Assembly (NCBI GenBank): GCA_966250015.1
Contig: CBINFS010000001.1
Coordinates: 124,001-188,000 of the forward strand
Reading direction: 5' to 3'
From: CBINFS01 sp966250015
GTDB lineage: Bacteria > Bacteroidota > Rhodothermia > Rhodothermales > DASSAV01
DNA length: 64,000 bases
Shown here: one piece after another, positions 27,501 through 37,214 of the stretch
Numbering within the stretch: the first letter of the stretch is position 1
How the letters are laid out: the number at the start of each line of letters is the position of its first letter
Notes under the pieces: generated by a model
What the model was told of the DNA's origin: nothing
The model's input: the letters and a program-made list of their open reading frames with translations, nothing else
Database searches by the model: none
Program-made: the position numbers and the translations under genes

Positions 27501-28397
27501 ATGGGTCAATTCGGAACGACCTTACCCATTATGAAAGACAAATTTGTGCTGTCAGAGCGTGTCCGTGTAAAGACTGAGGTACCGGAAAACCAGGCGCCTC
27601 GTCCTGGATCGGAAAAACCGGAGAAGCAGCGGCAGAAAACGTCGCCGGGTCGAACGGCCAAGATCCAGATCCGGAATCTCGACTTTTACTATGGAACGAA
27701 GCAGGTATTGAAGAACATCTCACTCGACATACCCGCAAATGAGGTGACGGCCTTCATTGGGCCATCGGGCTGCGGGAAGAGCACCTTGCTCCGGTGCATC
27801 AACCGGATGAACGAGCTCATACCCGGGTCACGGGTGGAGGGCAAGATTCTGATCGATGGGCAGGACGTGTACGAGCATGCGGATCCGGTCATGGTGAGGC
27901 GTCGAATCGGGATGGTCTTCCAGAAGCCGAACCCGTTTCCGAAAAGCATATACCAGAACGTGATCTGGGGGGCGCTCGTTAACGGGTACAGAGGGGATCG
28001 GGATGAGCTGGTCGAGCGCTGCCTGCGGCAAGCCGCGCTGTGGGACGAGGTCAAAGACCGGCTGAAAGAGCATGCGTACAGCCTGTCGGGCGGGCAACAG
28101 CAGCGTCTGTGCATCGCCCGCACTCTGGCCATCAAACCGGACGTCGTGCTCATGGACGAGCCGGCAAGCGCGCTGGACCCGATCGCGACGGCCAAACTCG
28201 AGGAGACGATCATCGAGCTCAAATCCAGCTATACCATCGTGATCGTGACCCACAACATGCAGCAAGCCGCACGGATAAGTGACGAAACGGCATTTTTCTA
28301 TCTTGGCGAGCTGGTCGAGATGAGCCGTACAGACGACCTGTTTACCCGACCGGAAAATCCCAGAACGGAAGACTACATTACAGGCCGTTTCGGCTGA
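27501..28397 (+). CDS. pstB: Phosphate ABC transporter ATP-binding protein PstB
   Basis: PstB powers the PstCA channel. The ATPase core shows GPSGCGKST (Walker A), LSGGQQQR (signature), VVLMDEPASALDP (Walker B) and VTHNMQQA (switch His). The 298-residue protein carries an unusual polar N-terminal tail of about 50 residues before KIQIRNLDFYYG. Starting at ATG 27531 would shorten the tail by ten residues, and neither start has a clear ribosome-binding site. The tail is Lys/Pro rich and probably disordered. Confidence 0.94.
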   Translation: MGQFGTTLPIMKDKFVLSERVRVKTEVPENQAPRPGSEKPEKQRQKTSPGRTAKIQIRNLDFYYGTKQVLKNISLDIPANEVTAFIGPSGCGKSTLLRCINRMNELIPGSRVEGKILIDGQDVYEHADPVMVRRRIGMVFQKPNPFPKSIYQNVIWGALVNGYRGDRDELVERCLRQAALWDEVKDRLKEHAYSLSGGQQQRLCIARTLAIKPDVVLMDEPASALDPIATAKLEETIIELKSSYTIVIVTHNMQQAARISDETAFFYLGELVEMSRTDDLFTRPENPRTEDYITGRFG

Positions 28398-28466
28398 TTG
28401 GGACGCCTTGGCCGCATTCGACGCCCGCCTTCAGGGTATTAACAAAACATTTGATCCGGAAAAAAC

Positions 28467-29144
28467 ATGACGATACATCGCCAGATGGATGATGAGCTGA
28501 AGCGGCTTCGAGCGCTGATCGTACGGATGTCGGATCTGGTCGACGAGCAGCTCGCGGATGCGATCAACGCGGTGTCGAACGGCGATCTGGAGCTGGCCAA
28601 TCGGGTCCGCAAACGCGACGACGAGGTGGATGCGCTCGAGCTGGAAGTCGACGCGCAGTGCGAGCGCCTGCTTGCACTCCACACCCCCGTGGCCGTGGAC
28701 CTACGCTTCATCATCACCGTAGTCAAGCTAAACACGGACCTCGAGCGGGTGGGCGATCAGGCCAAGAACATTGCCAAAACTATGGCATACCTGGCCGGGA
28801 GTACGCGGCTGGTAAAGGAGACAAGAATACAGGAAATGGCCGACATAGCCCGCACGATCCTGCACGAAGCGCAGGACGCCTTCATCAAGCAGAACCGCGT
28901 CCTTGCCCGCCAGGTGCTGGCCCACGACAAGCAGGTGGACAGCCTCCACAAAGAAACCTTCCGCACGATTGTGAGACTCGTCGAAGAGCAGCCCGAGCAA
29001 GCCGAGGCGCTTGCGCACCTGGTCACCGTGAGCAAGGCAATCGAACGGGTAGCCGATCACGCAAAAAACATCGCCGAAGCGGTGGTCTTTTATGTAGAAG
29101 GGCAGGACATTCGGCACCGAAAGCTGCAAACGGCCAGCAAGTGA
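28467..29144 (+). CDS. phoU: Phosphate signalling protein PhoU
   Basis: PhoU links the Pst transporter to the phosphate-sensing kinase and keeps the Pho response off when phosphate is plentiful. The 225-residue helical protein has the two PhoU repeats. Each carries the metal-binding pattern seen in LNTDLERVGDQAKNIA (first) and VSKAIERVADHAKNIAEAVVF (second). It closes the operon and is convergent with the alanine dehydrogenase gene (21 bases). No phoR or phoB pair is visible nearby. Confidence 0.94.
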   Translation: MTIHRQMDDELKRLRALIVRMSDLVDEQLADAINAVSNGDLELANRVRKRDDEVDALELEVDAQCERLLALHTPVAVDLRFIITVVKLNTDLERVGDQAKNIAKTMAYLAGSTRLVKETRIQEMADIARTILHEAQDAFIKQNRVLARQVLAHDKQVDSLHKETFRTIVRLVEEQPEQAEALAHLVTVSKAIERVADHAKNIAEAVVFYVEGQDIRHRKLQTASK

Positions 29145-29165
29145 CCGCCTTAACCCGATTGCTCG

Positions 29166-30386
29166 TCATATTCCCGAGGCGATCAGGAGCTCGATGTCAC
29201 GGTGTGGCATTCCGAAGAGCGTGGCGAGCGACTTTTTCGTGAGGTGGCGGCGGTAAACGTAAGTGCCGTTTCGCAGCCCGACGTTTCTCCAGAGGGCTTC
29301 GTTGATCGCCCCGACCTCTCCAATCTGAATGAGGTAGGGTACGAGCACGTTGGTCAGCGCGTAGGTGGCCGTCCGTGCGGCATTTGAAGGCATGTTGGGG
29401 ACGCAGTAGTGGATCACGTCGTGCACGCGGAATACCGGCTCGGAATGGGTGGTGGGCCGGCTGGTTTCGATGCACCCCCCCTGGTCGATGACCGCATCCA
29501 CGATGACCGACCCCGGCCTCATCGAGGCGACCATGTCCTCTGTAACGAGTATGGGTGAGCGTTGGCCGTCGGACATGATCGCGCCGATCACGACGTCGGC
29601 GGAAAGGATGGCCTGGCGGAGGTACTGTTCGGAGGCCATCGCGGTCGTGATTCTGCGGTCGAGGTAATGCTCGAGAGCGCGCAGGGCGCTAAGGTCGAAA
29701 TCCAGCACGATCACGTGCGCTCCGAACCCGAGCGCGGTTCGCGCAGCCCACTCGCCGACGACGCCGGCCCCGAGGATCACGACGGTGGAAGGTGGAACGC
29801 CCGAGATTCCGCCGAGCATCACCCCTTTTCCGCCTTCGTTGCTTTCAAGGTACCTAGCCGCAATCTGTACGGCCATCGACCCCATGATCTCGTGCATCAT
29901 ACGCACGATCGGGTGGGTGCCGTCAGGGTCGCGGATGAACTCGAACCCGATCCCGGTGATGCCAAGCTCCATCAACCGCCTGAGGAAGTCGGGCGTCGTG
30001 CCTCCAAGATGGAGCGCCGATATGAGGATTTGCTTTTCCTGGAGGTAGTCCAGCTCCTCACCGGAGGGCGGGCCGACCTTGACGATCAGGTTCGATTTGC
30101 TATAGAGCTCGGCGGGTGAATCGACCAGTTGGGCTCCGGTGTCAGCGTATGCGGCGTCGGAGAAGTGCGCTTGTGTGCCGGCGTCTTTTTCGACGTACAC
30201 TTCGTGGCCATCGGCGATCAGGGCGCTGACGCCACCGGGCGCAAGGGCTACACGTCGCTCTTCATTGCTTATTTCACGGGGGATGCCAATACGAAGTGAC
30301 GTTTGCTTGTCACGTCGAACGAGGGGGCGTTCCATCGTCATAAGCCCACGCTCGACGGTCAGTCCCTTCAACGCCGGAATTTCCAT
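29166..30386 (-). CDS. ald: Alanine dehydrogenase
   Basis: This 406-residue protein belongs to the alanine dehydrogenase/transhydrogenase family, which oxidises L-alanine to pyruvate with NAD. It shows the N-terminal domain start RIGIPREISNEERRVAL, the catalytic Lys and His regions (NLIVKVGPP, ISALHLGG), and the Rossmann motif ILGAGVVGEWAA. The N-terminus is about 30 residues longer than in classical Ald, so a start at the Met near residue 16 or 18 is possible. The 224 bases upstream, to the end of the TrmH-family gene, hold no other gene. Confidence 0.88.
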   Translation of the reverse strand: MEIPALKGLTVERGLMTMERPLVRRDKQTSLRIGIPREISNEERRVALAPGGVSALIADGHEVYVEKDAGTQAHFSDAAYADTGAQLVDSPAELYSKSNLIVKVGPPSGEELDYLQEKQILISALHLGGTTPDFLRRLMELGITGIGFEFIRDPDGTHPIVRMMHEIMGSMAVQIAARYLESNEGGKGVMLGGISGVPPSTVVILGAGVVGEWAARTALGFGAHVIVLDFDLSALRALEHYLDRRITTAMASEQYLRQAILSADVVIGAIMSDGQRSPILVTEDMVASMRPGSVIVDAVIDQGGCIETSRPTTHSEPVFRVHDVIHYCVPNMPSNAARTATYALTNVLVPYLIQIGEVGAINEALWRNVGLRNGTYVYRRHLTKKSLATLFGMPHRDIELLIASGI

Positions 30387-30610
30387 GTCAAACAGGGTTC
30401 GGGGAAGCAGGAAAACCCGTACGGTGTCGAGGTCGACTCAGATCGACGACCGATGTGTAACCGGGCTTAATTTTTTAGGTGGGCAATCTTCGAGCCTGGG
30501 GTCACTGGTCGGGTCCTGAGTATTTCAACGAGGACACACGGTAGCCAAAAAAACCAGGTCATCAGTAAAAGATAATAATTTATACGAAATATTGAAGTAT
30601 GAACGCGAAT

Positions 30611-31390
30611 TCAGTTACCGAGCCACTGGTAGATCAGTATCGCCGCAGCCGTCGCAACGTTGAGCGATTCGGTTCCGGGATGGCCGGGTCGTCCGGTGAT
30701 AGAGATCGACTGATCAACGTGCCGTCGGGTTTCGGCGCCCAGGCCGTGAGCTTCACTTCCCAGTATGAGTGCGGAGGGGAGAGCGGGATGCCACCGCCGG
30801 ACGTCTGATCCATTGAGGTCCGCGCCGTAAAGAGAAAAACCGGCGCTTTTCAGGCGAACGAGCAAGGCCGGCAGGTTCTCGGTTCGGGTGAGCAGGACGT
30901 CCCAGACGGCGCCCATCGACGCCCGGATGACTTTCGGGTTGAAAAAATCGGCGGTCCCCATCCCGGCAACGACGGCGTCCGCGCCAAACCATGCAGCCGT
31001 ACGAATGATCGTGCCCACGTTGCCCGGGTCCTGGACTCCATCCAGGATCAACACGGACCGCTGGGCGAGGAGGTCTTCCTCGGGCACTTTTTTGACCTCA
31101 ACGACGGCTAGAACGCCCTGGCTCGTCTGAACGTCGGAGAGGCGCGCCATTTCGTTTTCCGGCACGACGTACACGGGAACCCCAGCTTTTTCGAGCAAAT
31201 CGCTCACGTGGGGTTCAGACAGAGCCTGTTCCGTGACGAGGATCTCGACGAGTGGGGCCTTTGCCCTGACGGCGGCGTCGAGCGCGCGTACTCCCTCTAC
31301 GACACTCTCGCCCAGCTGCTCTCGATACTTCTTATGTGCTAACGAGGCGATTTCCTTCCGTCGCCGCTCGGACAGGTGTTTTCGCAACAT
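30611..31390 (-). CDS. TrmH/SpoU-family RNA 2'-O-methyltransferase
   Basis: This 259-residue protein has the substrate-binding N-terminal domain (about 1-100, with the L30e-like YREQLGESVVEGVRAL) and the trefoil-knot SPOUT domain. The SPOUT motifs are LDGVQDPGNVGTIIRTAAWFGAD (motif 1 region), LILGSEAHGLG (motif 2) and ITGRPGHPGTESLNVATAAAI (motif 3). It should methylate a ribose in rRNA or tRNA; the target is unknown. The frame continues upstream to 31519, but the conserved part starts at MLRKHLSERRRKEI, so I choose 31390. Confidence 0.87.
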   Translation of the reverse strand: MLRKHLSERRRKEIASLAHKKYREQLGESVVEGVRALDAAVRAKAPLVEILVTEQALSEPHVSDLLEKAGVPVYVVPENEMARLSDVQTSQGVLAVVEVKKVPEEDLLAQRSVLILDGVQDPGNVGTIIRTAAWFGADAVVAGMGTADFFNPKVIRASMGAVWDVLLTRTENLPALLVRLKSAGFSLYGADLNGSDVRRWHPALPSALILGSEAHGLGAETRRHVDQSISITGRPGHPGTESLNVATAAAILIYQWLGN

Positions 31391-31599
31391 CCGGTGTTCG
31401 CGTGAGGTTTTTGGATAACGCGCAAATAACGACCAGGGGTCGGGACTTTCGATCCCGAATATACGTTTCTCAGGCGCGGGAGTACGAAAAGGGACAAAAG
31501 CCTGAGCGGATTCCTTCACGCCGGGATTGTGGGTACTTGAAAGAATCCGGCGCCCTTCTTAATTGAAGGACCACTGTATTTTCCCATTCGTAAACTTCT

Positions 31600-31607
31600 T
31601 ACGTTTG
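31600..31607 (+). promoter_or_regulatory. Probable -7 element (TACGTTTG) of the glutamate dehydrogenase promoter
   Basis: TACGTTTG matches the Bacteroidota -7 consensus TAnnTTTG exactly. The expected -33 TTTG is only TATT (31577-31580). It would place the transcript start about 70 bases before the glutamate dehydrogenase ATG at 31681. Confidence 0.4.
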
Positions 31608-31680
31608 TACACGGATAGAATGCCGGTAGCGTTTCTGCCGTGATGAATTCACCTCTTTTCCTGACGCGGATATTCAAGCC

Positions 31681-32988
31681 ATGCCTTTCAAGCGAAATGT
31701 CTACGAGCGGGCGATATACAAGGAGCCTGCGCCCATTACGGATCGCGAAAATCCATTCCAGTCCATGATCGAGCGGTTCGACATTGCCGCTGAGATTCTG
31801 GAGCTGGACCCTGGTTTTTACGAGTACCTGGTCACCCCGTCCCGCATTCACATCACTGCCATTCCGGTGTTGATGGATGACGGACGGATAAAGGTGTACG
31901 AAGGATATCGTGTGATACACAACGAAGTGCTCGGGCCGAGCAAAGGCGGTATTCGCTATGCACCGGACGTCACCCTGGATGAGGTAAAAGCGCTGGCGGC
32001 GTGGATGACCTGGAAGTGCGCCGTGGTTGGCGTCCCGTTCGGCGGCGCCAAAGGCGGCGTGGTGTGCGACCCGCGCAAGATGAGCCCGGGTGAAGTCGAG
32101 CGCCTGACGAGGCGGTACACGGCCAACCTGATCGACGTATTTGGTCCCGAACGGGACATTCCGGCTCCGGACATGAATACGAACGAGCAGATCATGGCGT
32201 GGATCCTCGACACGTATTCGATGCACGCCCGTCGCACGGAAACGGCCGTCGTGACGGGAAAACCGATCTCTCTGGGGGGATCGTACGGCCGGAAGGAGGC
32301 AACCGGACGAGGCGTGATGACGGTGACGCTCGGTGCGATGGAGCGGCTGGGCCTTCGGCCTTCACAGTGCACGGTGGCCGTGCAGGGTTTCGGCAACGTG
32401 GGCTTTACGGCGGCCAAACTTATCGCCGAGCAGGGCTGCAAGGTCGTCGCGGTAAGCGACGTCACGGGTGGTTACTACAACGAGAACGGCCTCGACGTCA
32501 TCGGGATGGGCGAATACGCCGCCGCCAACGGAGGCCTGCTCGAAGGGTATCAGAATGCACAGCCGATCACGAACCACGAGCTACTGACGCTGCCCGTCGA
32601 CGTGCTCGTGCCGGCGGCAAAAGAGGATCAGATCACGAAGAAAAACGCCGGGGAGATAAGGGCGAAAATAATCGCTGAGGGTGCGAACGGGCCGACCACG
32701 CCGGAGGCGGACGACATCCTGAATGAAAAGGGTATCCTGGTCGTCCCGGACATCCTTGCCAACGCCGGAGGGGTAACGGTGTCGTATTTCGAATGGGTTC
32801 AGGACCGGCAGGGCTATTTCTGGTCGCTCGATCGCGTCAACCGCCGGTTGGATCGGATCATGCGCCAGTCGTTCGATAACGTTTACGAAACCGCTCAGAA
32901 GTACAAAGTCTCGCTTCGGATCGGAGCCTACGTGCTGGCGGTAGACAAAGTGGCGGGAGCGCTCCGGTTGAGGGGGATTTACGCCTGA
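31681..32988 (+). CDS. gdhA: Glutamate dehydrogenase (Glu/Leu/Phe/Val family)
   Basis: This 435-residue enzyme interconverts glutamate and 2-oxoglutarate plus ammonium. The dinucleotide preference is not obvious. GPSKGGIRYAPDV and VPFGGAKGGV hold the substrate-binding and catalytic lysines. The Rossmann domain begins at AVQGFGNVGFTAA, and PTTPEADDIL and VPDILANAGGV follow in order. It is divergent from the TrmH-family gene, separated by 290 bases with a probable promoter. Together with alanine dehydrogenase upstream it links amino acid and carbon metabolism. Confidence 0.93.
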   Translation: MPFKRNVYERAIYKEPAPITDRENPFQSMIERFDIAAEILELDPGFYEYLVTPSRIHITAIPVLMDDGRIKVYEGYRVIHNEVLGPSKGGIRYAPDVTLDEVKALAAWMTWKCAVVGVPFGGAKGGVVCDPRKMSPGEVERLTRRYTANLIDVFGPERDIPAPDMNTNEQIMAWILDTYSMHARRTETAVVTGKPISLGGSYGRKEATGRGVMTVTLGAMERLGLRPSQCTVAVQGFGNVGFTAAKLIAEQGCKVVAVSDVTGGYYNENGLDVIGMGEYAAANGGLLEGYQNAQPITNHELLTLPVDVLVPAAKEDQITKKNAGEIRAKIIAEGANGPTTPEADDILNEKGILVVPDILANAGGVTVSYFEWVQDRQGYFWSLDRVNRRLDRIMRQSFDNVYETAQKYKVSLRIGAYVLAVDKVAGALRLRGIYA

Positions 32989-33102
32989 CCCAACCTTGCG
33001 ATTTTTGTGCAGTCCCGTTTTGGCTTCAACATGATGGTTATCTTATGTGGGCCGGACAGGCTCCCGGTACACGTCTGTCCGGTCACGTTCTTTCCTCACC
33101 TC

Positions 33103-33771
33103 ATGCTGATGCCTTGCTACATACGTCACCGGTTTTTTCTGAAGTCATCTCTCCCGGCGCGGATTCATCGGGGAGCAGGCTTGTGGTTGCTGGTTGGCTG
33201 GATTCTGCTCGCGATTTCGGGTAAAGTGGCTTTTGCTCAGGAAACGAATATCGAGCGTTACCAGGCGATCGCGGTCGAATGTGTGGCGGCATTGCCGGAC
33301 ACGCCGGAATCCTTCCGGCTCGATGCGGCGGATCGGATGCCGTACCTCCGCCCTTCGCTCGTGCAGTTTTGGCAGTCCCGCGGGCATACGGTCTACCTCA
33401 ACGATTCCACTACGGTATCGACGCCCGAGCTGCCGCTTCTTGCCTACCGGATCGAAGAGGCGGGGGTGGAATACAATCGGCGAGGCCGAAGCCGGTTGCA
33501 ACGTGTCGTGACGCTCGCCCTACAGGTGTCCCTTCGCGGTGCCGATAACCGGTTACTGTACGAAAACCGTTGCCGCGACCGGCTCAGCGACGTGATCCCG
33601 CGAGGTGCCATACGCCAGGTGGAAACGTCGGTCTATCCGGAGACGCAGGCGCCTCCTCCTGAAGCCGGCTGGGTGAGGCGATACCTGGAGCCGGTCGTTC
33701 TGACGGCGGCAACCGCCGTCGGGATCTATCTATTCTTTTCAATACGCTCCGGTAATGAGGAGAGCCCCTGA
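33103..33771 (+). CDS. Exported hypothetical protein with C-terminal membrane helix
   Basis: I do not recognise this protein (about 222 residues from Met at 33103; the frame begins at 33007). An N-terminal signal sequence (LWLLVGWILLAISGKVAFAQ) and a C-terminal hydrophobic helix (VVLTAATAVGIYLFF) frame a periplasmic region of about 130 residues. That region has mixed alpha/beta character and no motif I know. Being on the same strand and 89 bases ahead of an Ig-like lipoprotein suggests an envelope role. The start is uncertain. Confidence 0.6.
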   Translation: MLMPCYIRHRFFLKSSLPARIHRGAGLWLLVGWILLAISGKVAFAQETNIERYQAIAVECVAALPDTPESFRLDAADRMPYLRPSLVQFWQSRGHTVYLNDSTTVSTPELPLLAYRIEEAGVEYNRRGRSRLQRVVTLALQVSLRGADNRLLYENRCRDRLSDVIPRGAIRQVETSVYPETQAPPPEAGWVRRYLEPVVLTAATAVGIYLFFSIRSGNEESP

Positions 33772-33860
33772 CGCTCGAACCGTACCGGTAGAAACGTTCG
33801 CCTCGTTTTCAACGTTATTGAGGCCGAAAAACTAACCGTCCGTCTTCCCGGGGGGCGAGC

Positions 33861-35570
33861 ATGCGCCAGCCATTCCGTCTCGGTTTTGCAGTTTTATCGT
33901 CGGTGTGGAGTTTCTTCGATTTGGCGCTGCTGGCGTGCTGCCTGCTGCTGGCGTCCTGCGCCAATCCGCTGCCTCCTTCGGGTGGTCCCCCTGACCGAAC
34001 CCCGCCGGCAATCGTCGACGTAAGTCCGGCGCCGGGTGAGGTCAACGTTTTTCCGGAAGCCGTGTACATTCGTTTCTCGGAGTACGTAGATCTCACCTCT
34101 TTCAACAGGGCGTTTTCGTTCACGCCCGAATTCGAACGGCGGCCGGAAATTAAGTGGAGAGGCCGATCGGTACGAATCAGCTTTCCCGAACCGCTGCGGG
34201 AAAACACCACCTACATCGTGACGATCGGCACCGAGCTGCGCGACGTCCGGGGTGTGGCGCTGACCGAACCGATTACCATTGCGTTCTCTACGGGCAACGA
34301 GATCAACCAGGGGCGTATTGCCGGTCGAGTCGTCGGGGCACGGCAAAGTGAAGGTGTGCAGGGGATAGACGTCTACGCGTATGCCCTACCGGATTCACTA
34401 CCCCCCGACCGTCTGCCCGAGAGGCCCGACTATAGAACCCAGACCGACGCGGAAGGAAACTTCGAACTCGCGTATCTGAATCCGCAGTTCTACTACGTCA
34501 TCGCCTTGCAGGACCGCAATCGGAATCGCGTACCCGACGTTGGAGAAGCCTTCGCCGTACCACCTGAATTTGCCGTTTTTGCCGATACGGTGCCATCGGG
34601 CTCCTCCAACCGCTGGATCGTAGCACAGCTCGATACGGTTCCTCCCGTGCCGGGGAATCATCGCTCGCTCTCGAGCAAGCGTATCGAGCTGAGATTTTCC
34701 GAGCCCGTACGTCTCGAAGAGGACGCGCTGGCGCAGTGGTCCCTGCGTGATTCGCTGACCGGATCTCCGGCTGATATTCGCACGCTCTACATCCGGCCTG
34801 AGCTCCCGGATCGCCTGTATCTTCTCACGGACTCATTGTCGCCGAATCGATACGTGGTTTCGATGTCTGGCGTCGTGGATACGAGCGGGAACGCGCTCAC
34901 AACGTCGACCGCTTCGGTCACGGTACAGGCGGCACGCGATACGTCGACGCTGCGATTTGTCGGTTTCCTGCCGCGCAGTGCTCCCGGCTCCGTCTCGCTG
35001 TTACCGGGTCGGAATCCGGGTGTCCGGTTCAGTATTCCGGTCGACGAAAGCCAGCTACGTGAGCGGATCGGCGTCGAGGGACTGGCCGGCGAACCGGCGA
35101 TCGTCGTCGACGAGCGTACGGGTATCGATTACTACGTCGCGGTCGATTCGCTTCCGGAGCCAGTAGACAGCATCCGGGTAAACGTGTCCATTCCCGGGGC
35201 CGATACGGTACATACGCAGGTATTCCGATGGTACACGCCGGATGAGCTGGGCGAGTTGAGTGGGGTGATCGCGACGCCGGATGAAGAGGGTGAAGTGGTG
35301 GTCGAGCTCTATGCAGGAGGTGCCGCGGGGACTGAAGACGTCTTCCGGACGATTGCCGACAGCACAGGCCGGTTCGTATTCACCGGGCTTGCCGAAGGGC
35401 AGTATTCCCTTCGCGCTTTCGTCGATCGAAACAGGGACCGGCGCTGGAGTGGCGGACGAATATTCCCCTACGAGCCGGCGGAACCGTTGCAGTGGGGAAG
35501 CGACAGCCTGCGCGTCCGTCCACGCTGGGAAACAGCCATCGAAGATACCCTGCGGATTCCGCCGTTGTGA
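33861..35570 (+). CDS. Ig-like (Big_5) domain lipoprotein
   Basis: This 569-residue lipoprotein has a signal ending in LLLASC, then ANPLPPSGGPPDRTPP and a bacterial Ig-like domain of the Big_5/SbsA type (residues 50-150: SPAPGEVNVFPEAVYIRFSE, then REN TTYIVTIG-type strands). A carboxypeptidase-regulatory-like strand block (FELAYLNPQFYYVIALQDRNRNRVPD) appears near 200, and another (YSLRAFVDRNRDRRW) near the C-terminus. Bacteroidota genomes commonly hold one conserved protein of this build, of unknown function and probably outer-membrane anchored. It is followed by nnr with 30 bases between. Confidence 0.8.
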   Translation: MRQPFRLGFAVLSSVWSFFDLALLACCLLLASCANPLPPSGGPPDRTPPAIVDVSPAPGEVNVFPEAVYIRFSEYVDLTSFNRAFSFTPEFERRPEIKWRGRSVRISFPEPLRENTTYIVTIGTELRDVRGVALTEPITIAFSTGNEINQGRIAGRVVGARQSEGVQGIDVYAYALPDSLPPDRLPERPDYRTQTDAEGNFELAYLNPQFYYVIALQDRNRNRVPDVGEAFAVPPEFAVFADTVPSGSSNRWIVAQLDTVPPVPGNHRSLSSKRIELRFSEPVRLEEDALAQWSLRDSLTGSPADIRTLYIRPELPDRLYLLTDSLSPNRYVVSMSGVVDTSGNALTTSTASVTVQAARDTSTLRFVGFLPRSAPGSVSLLPGRNPGVRFSIPVDESQLRERIGVEGLAGEPAIVVDERTGIDYYVAVDSLPEPVDSIRVNVSIPGADTVHTQVFRWYTPDELGELSGVIATPDEEGEVVVELYAGGAAGTEDVFRTIADSTGRFVFTGLAEGQYSLRAFVDRNRDRRWSGGRIFPYEPAEPLQWGSDSLRVRPRWETAIEDTLRIPPL

Positions 35571-35600
35571 TTGCTTTCAACGCGTAAATGTTCATACGTC

Positions 35601-37214
35601 ATGCCTGACAAAGCCAGCCTGCCCTTGGATCAACTAAACCCTGTCCTGACGGCGGCCGAGATGCGTGAAGCCGACCGCCTGACGATCGAATCCTTCGGAA
35701 TGCCCGGATTCACCCTGATGGAGTCGGCCGGACGGGCTGCCGCCGGTGTGATCGTGCACCGGTATGGTATCGATCCGGGGAAGCCTATCGTTTTTCTGTG
35801 CGGCAAAGGGAATAACGGGGGCGACGGGCTGGTCGTAGCCCGGGTGCTCCACGCCATGGGCGCCCGCGTTCACGTTTACGTACTGGGTGAAAAGGAAGAA
35901 ATGAGCGCGGCCGCCGCCAACAACCTGGAGCTGCTGGTGAAGATAGCGAGTGAGGTTCGAGGCAATCGGATCCGTATCGACAAGATCGAAAATGCCCTAC
36001 GGCTGTCGGAGGGGGAACCAGTTCATCTGTACGTCGATGCGTTGCTGGGAACCGGCCTGGAAAAAGACCTTCGCGAGCCCATTCGAGGCATCGTAGACTG
36101 GCTAAACGAACGCGCCGAACCCGTCGTCGCGCTGGACATTCCCACCGGGCTCCACTCCGACACCGGCAAGGCGCTCGGAACGGCAGTGCGGGCGGACGTG
36201 ACGGTCACGATGGCCGCCTTGAAGGCTGGATTGCTCATCAATGAAGGCGTGGATTGTGCCGGCGAGGTAGAGGTTGTCGAGATTGGCATCCCCCGATTTT
36301 TGATTAACCGGGTGATGACGGATGGGGGGAAGGGTGGGACGTACAGCATTACCGACGAAGCGTTGTCGGCCTGCATCCCGAGGCGAGGCCGCCGGGTCCA
36401 CAAGTACAGCGTTGGGCTTGCGCTGGTGGTGGGGGGCTCTCAGGGGTTCACCGGCGCGCCCGTGATGGCGTCGACGGCCGCTGCCCGCGTCGGGGCAGGC
36501 GCGGTCGTATGCGCGTGCCAGGAGCGGGTGCAACCTTTACTGGCCGGCAAAATGACCGAAGTCATGACCCTGGCGCTCCCGGAATCGAGCGGAAATGGGA
36601 TTGATTCACAGCGAGCAATGGAAACGATCGAGCCGCGGCTGAGGCAGGCGCGTGCGTTGCTCGTAGGGTGTGGCCTGGGACGGAATCCTGACACGGCGGA
36701 GTTTGTCCGGAATCTGGTGGCGCGTGCAGGCCTCCCGCTCGTGATCGACGCAGACGGCCTCAACGCGCTATCAGGGCACATGGATATCGTGGAGAAACAT
36801 GCCGGAGGGAACTGGATTCTGACTCCCCACGCCGGCGAGTTTGAGCGGCTGGTGGGTGAAAAGATCGATCTTGGCGATCCCATAGGGGTAGCCCGGGCTT
36901 ACGCAGCCCGCTGGAATTGCGTACTCGTGCTCAAAGGGATGCCCAGCCTCGTCGCCCGGCCGGACGGGACCGTTGTGATCGGATCAGAGTACAATGCGGC
37001 CCTCGCGACGGCGGGTACGGGTGACGTGCTGGCCGGACTCTGTGTGGGACTGCTTGCACAGGGCGTCGACCCGTTCAGTGCAGCGTGCGTGGCCGTCCAC
37101 CTTGGCGGGAAAGCAGCGCGACGTTATACGAGCCATCTTAGCCTGCAATCGATGATGGCCATGGACCTGCTCGACGAGCTGCCGCTCGTGCTCAAAGATC
37201 TGGTAGGAGTATGA
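35601..37214 (+). CDS. nnr: Bifunctional NAD(P)H-hydrate epimerase / ADP-dependent dehydratase
   Basis: Nnr repairs NAD(P)H damaged by hydration. The N-terminal YjeF epimerase domain (about 1-235) shows LMESAGRAAAG, LCGKGNNGGDGLVVAR and VALDIPTGL. The C-terminal ribokinase-like dehydratase domain shows KYSVGLALVVGG, LTPHAGEF and ATAGTGDVLAGL. I use ATG 35601 (537 residues), because the open frame before it lies in the gap after the lipoprotein gene. The stop overlaps the next gene (ATGA). Confidence 0.94.
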   Translation: MPDKASLPLDQLNPVLTAAEMREADRLTIESFGMPGFTLMESAGRAAAGVIVHRYGIDPGKPIVFLCGKGNNGGDGLVVARVLHAMGARVHVYVLGEKEEMSAAAANNLELLVKIASEVRGNRIRIDKIENALRLSEGEPVHLYVDALLGTGLEKDLREPIRGIVDWLNERAEPVVALDIPTGLHSDTGKALGTAVRADVTVTMAALKAGLLINEGVDCAGEVEVVEIGIPRFLINRVMTDGGKGGTYSITDEALSACIPRRGRRVHKYSVGLALVVGGSQGFTGAPVMASTAAARVGAGAVVCACQERVQPLLAGKMTEVMTLALPESSGNGIDSQRAMETIEPRLRQARALLVGCGLGRNPDTAEFVRNLVARAGLPLVIDADGLNALSGHMDIVEKHAGGNWILTPHAGEFERLVGEKIDLGDPIGVARAYAARWNCVLVLKGMPSLVARPDGTVVIGSEYNAALATAGTGDVLAGLCVGLLAQGVDPFSAACVAVHLGGKAARRYTSHLSLQSMMAMDLLDELPLVLKDLVGV

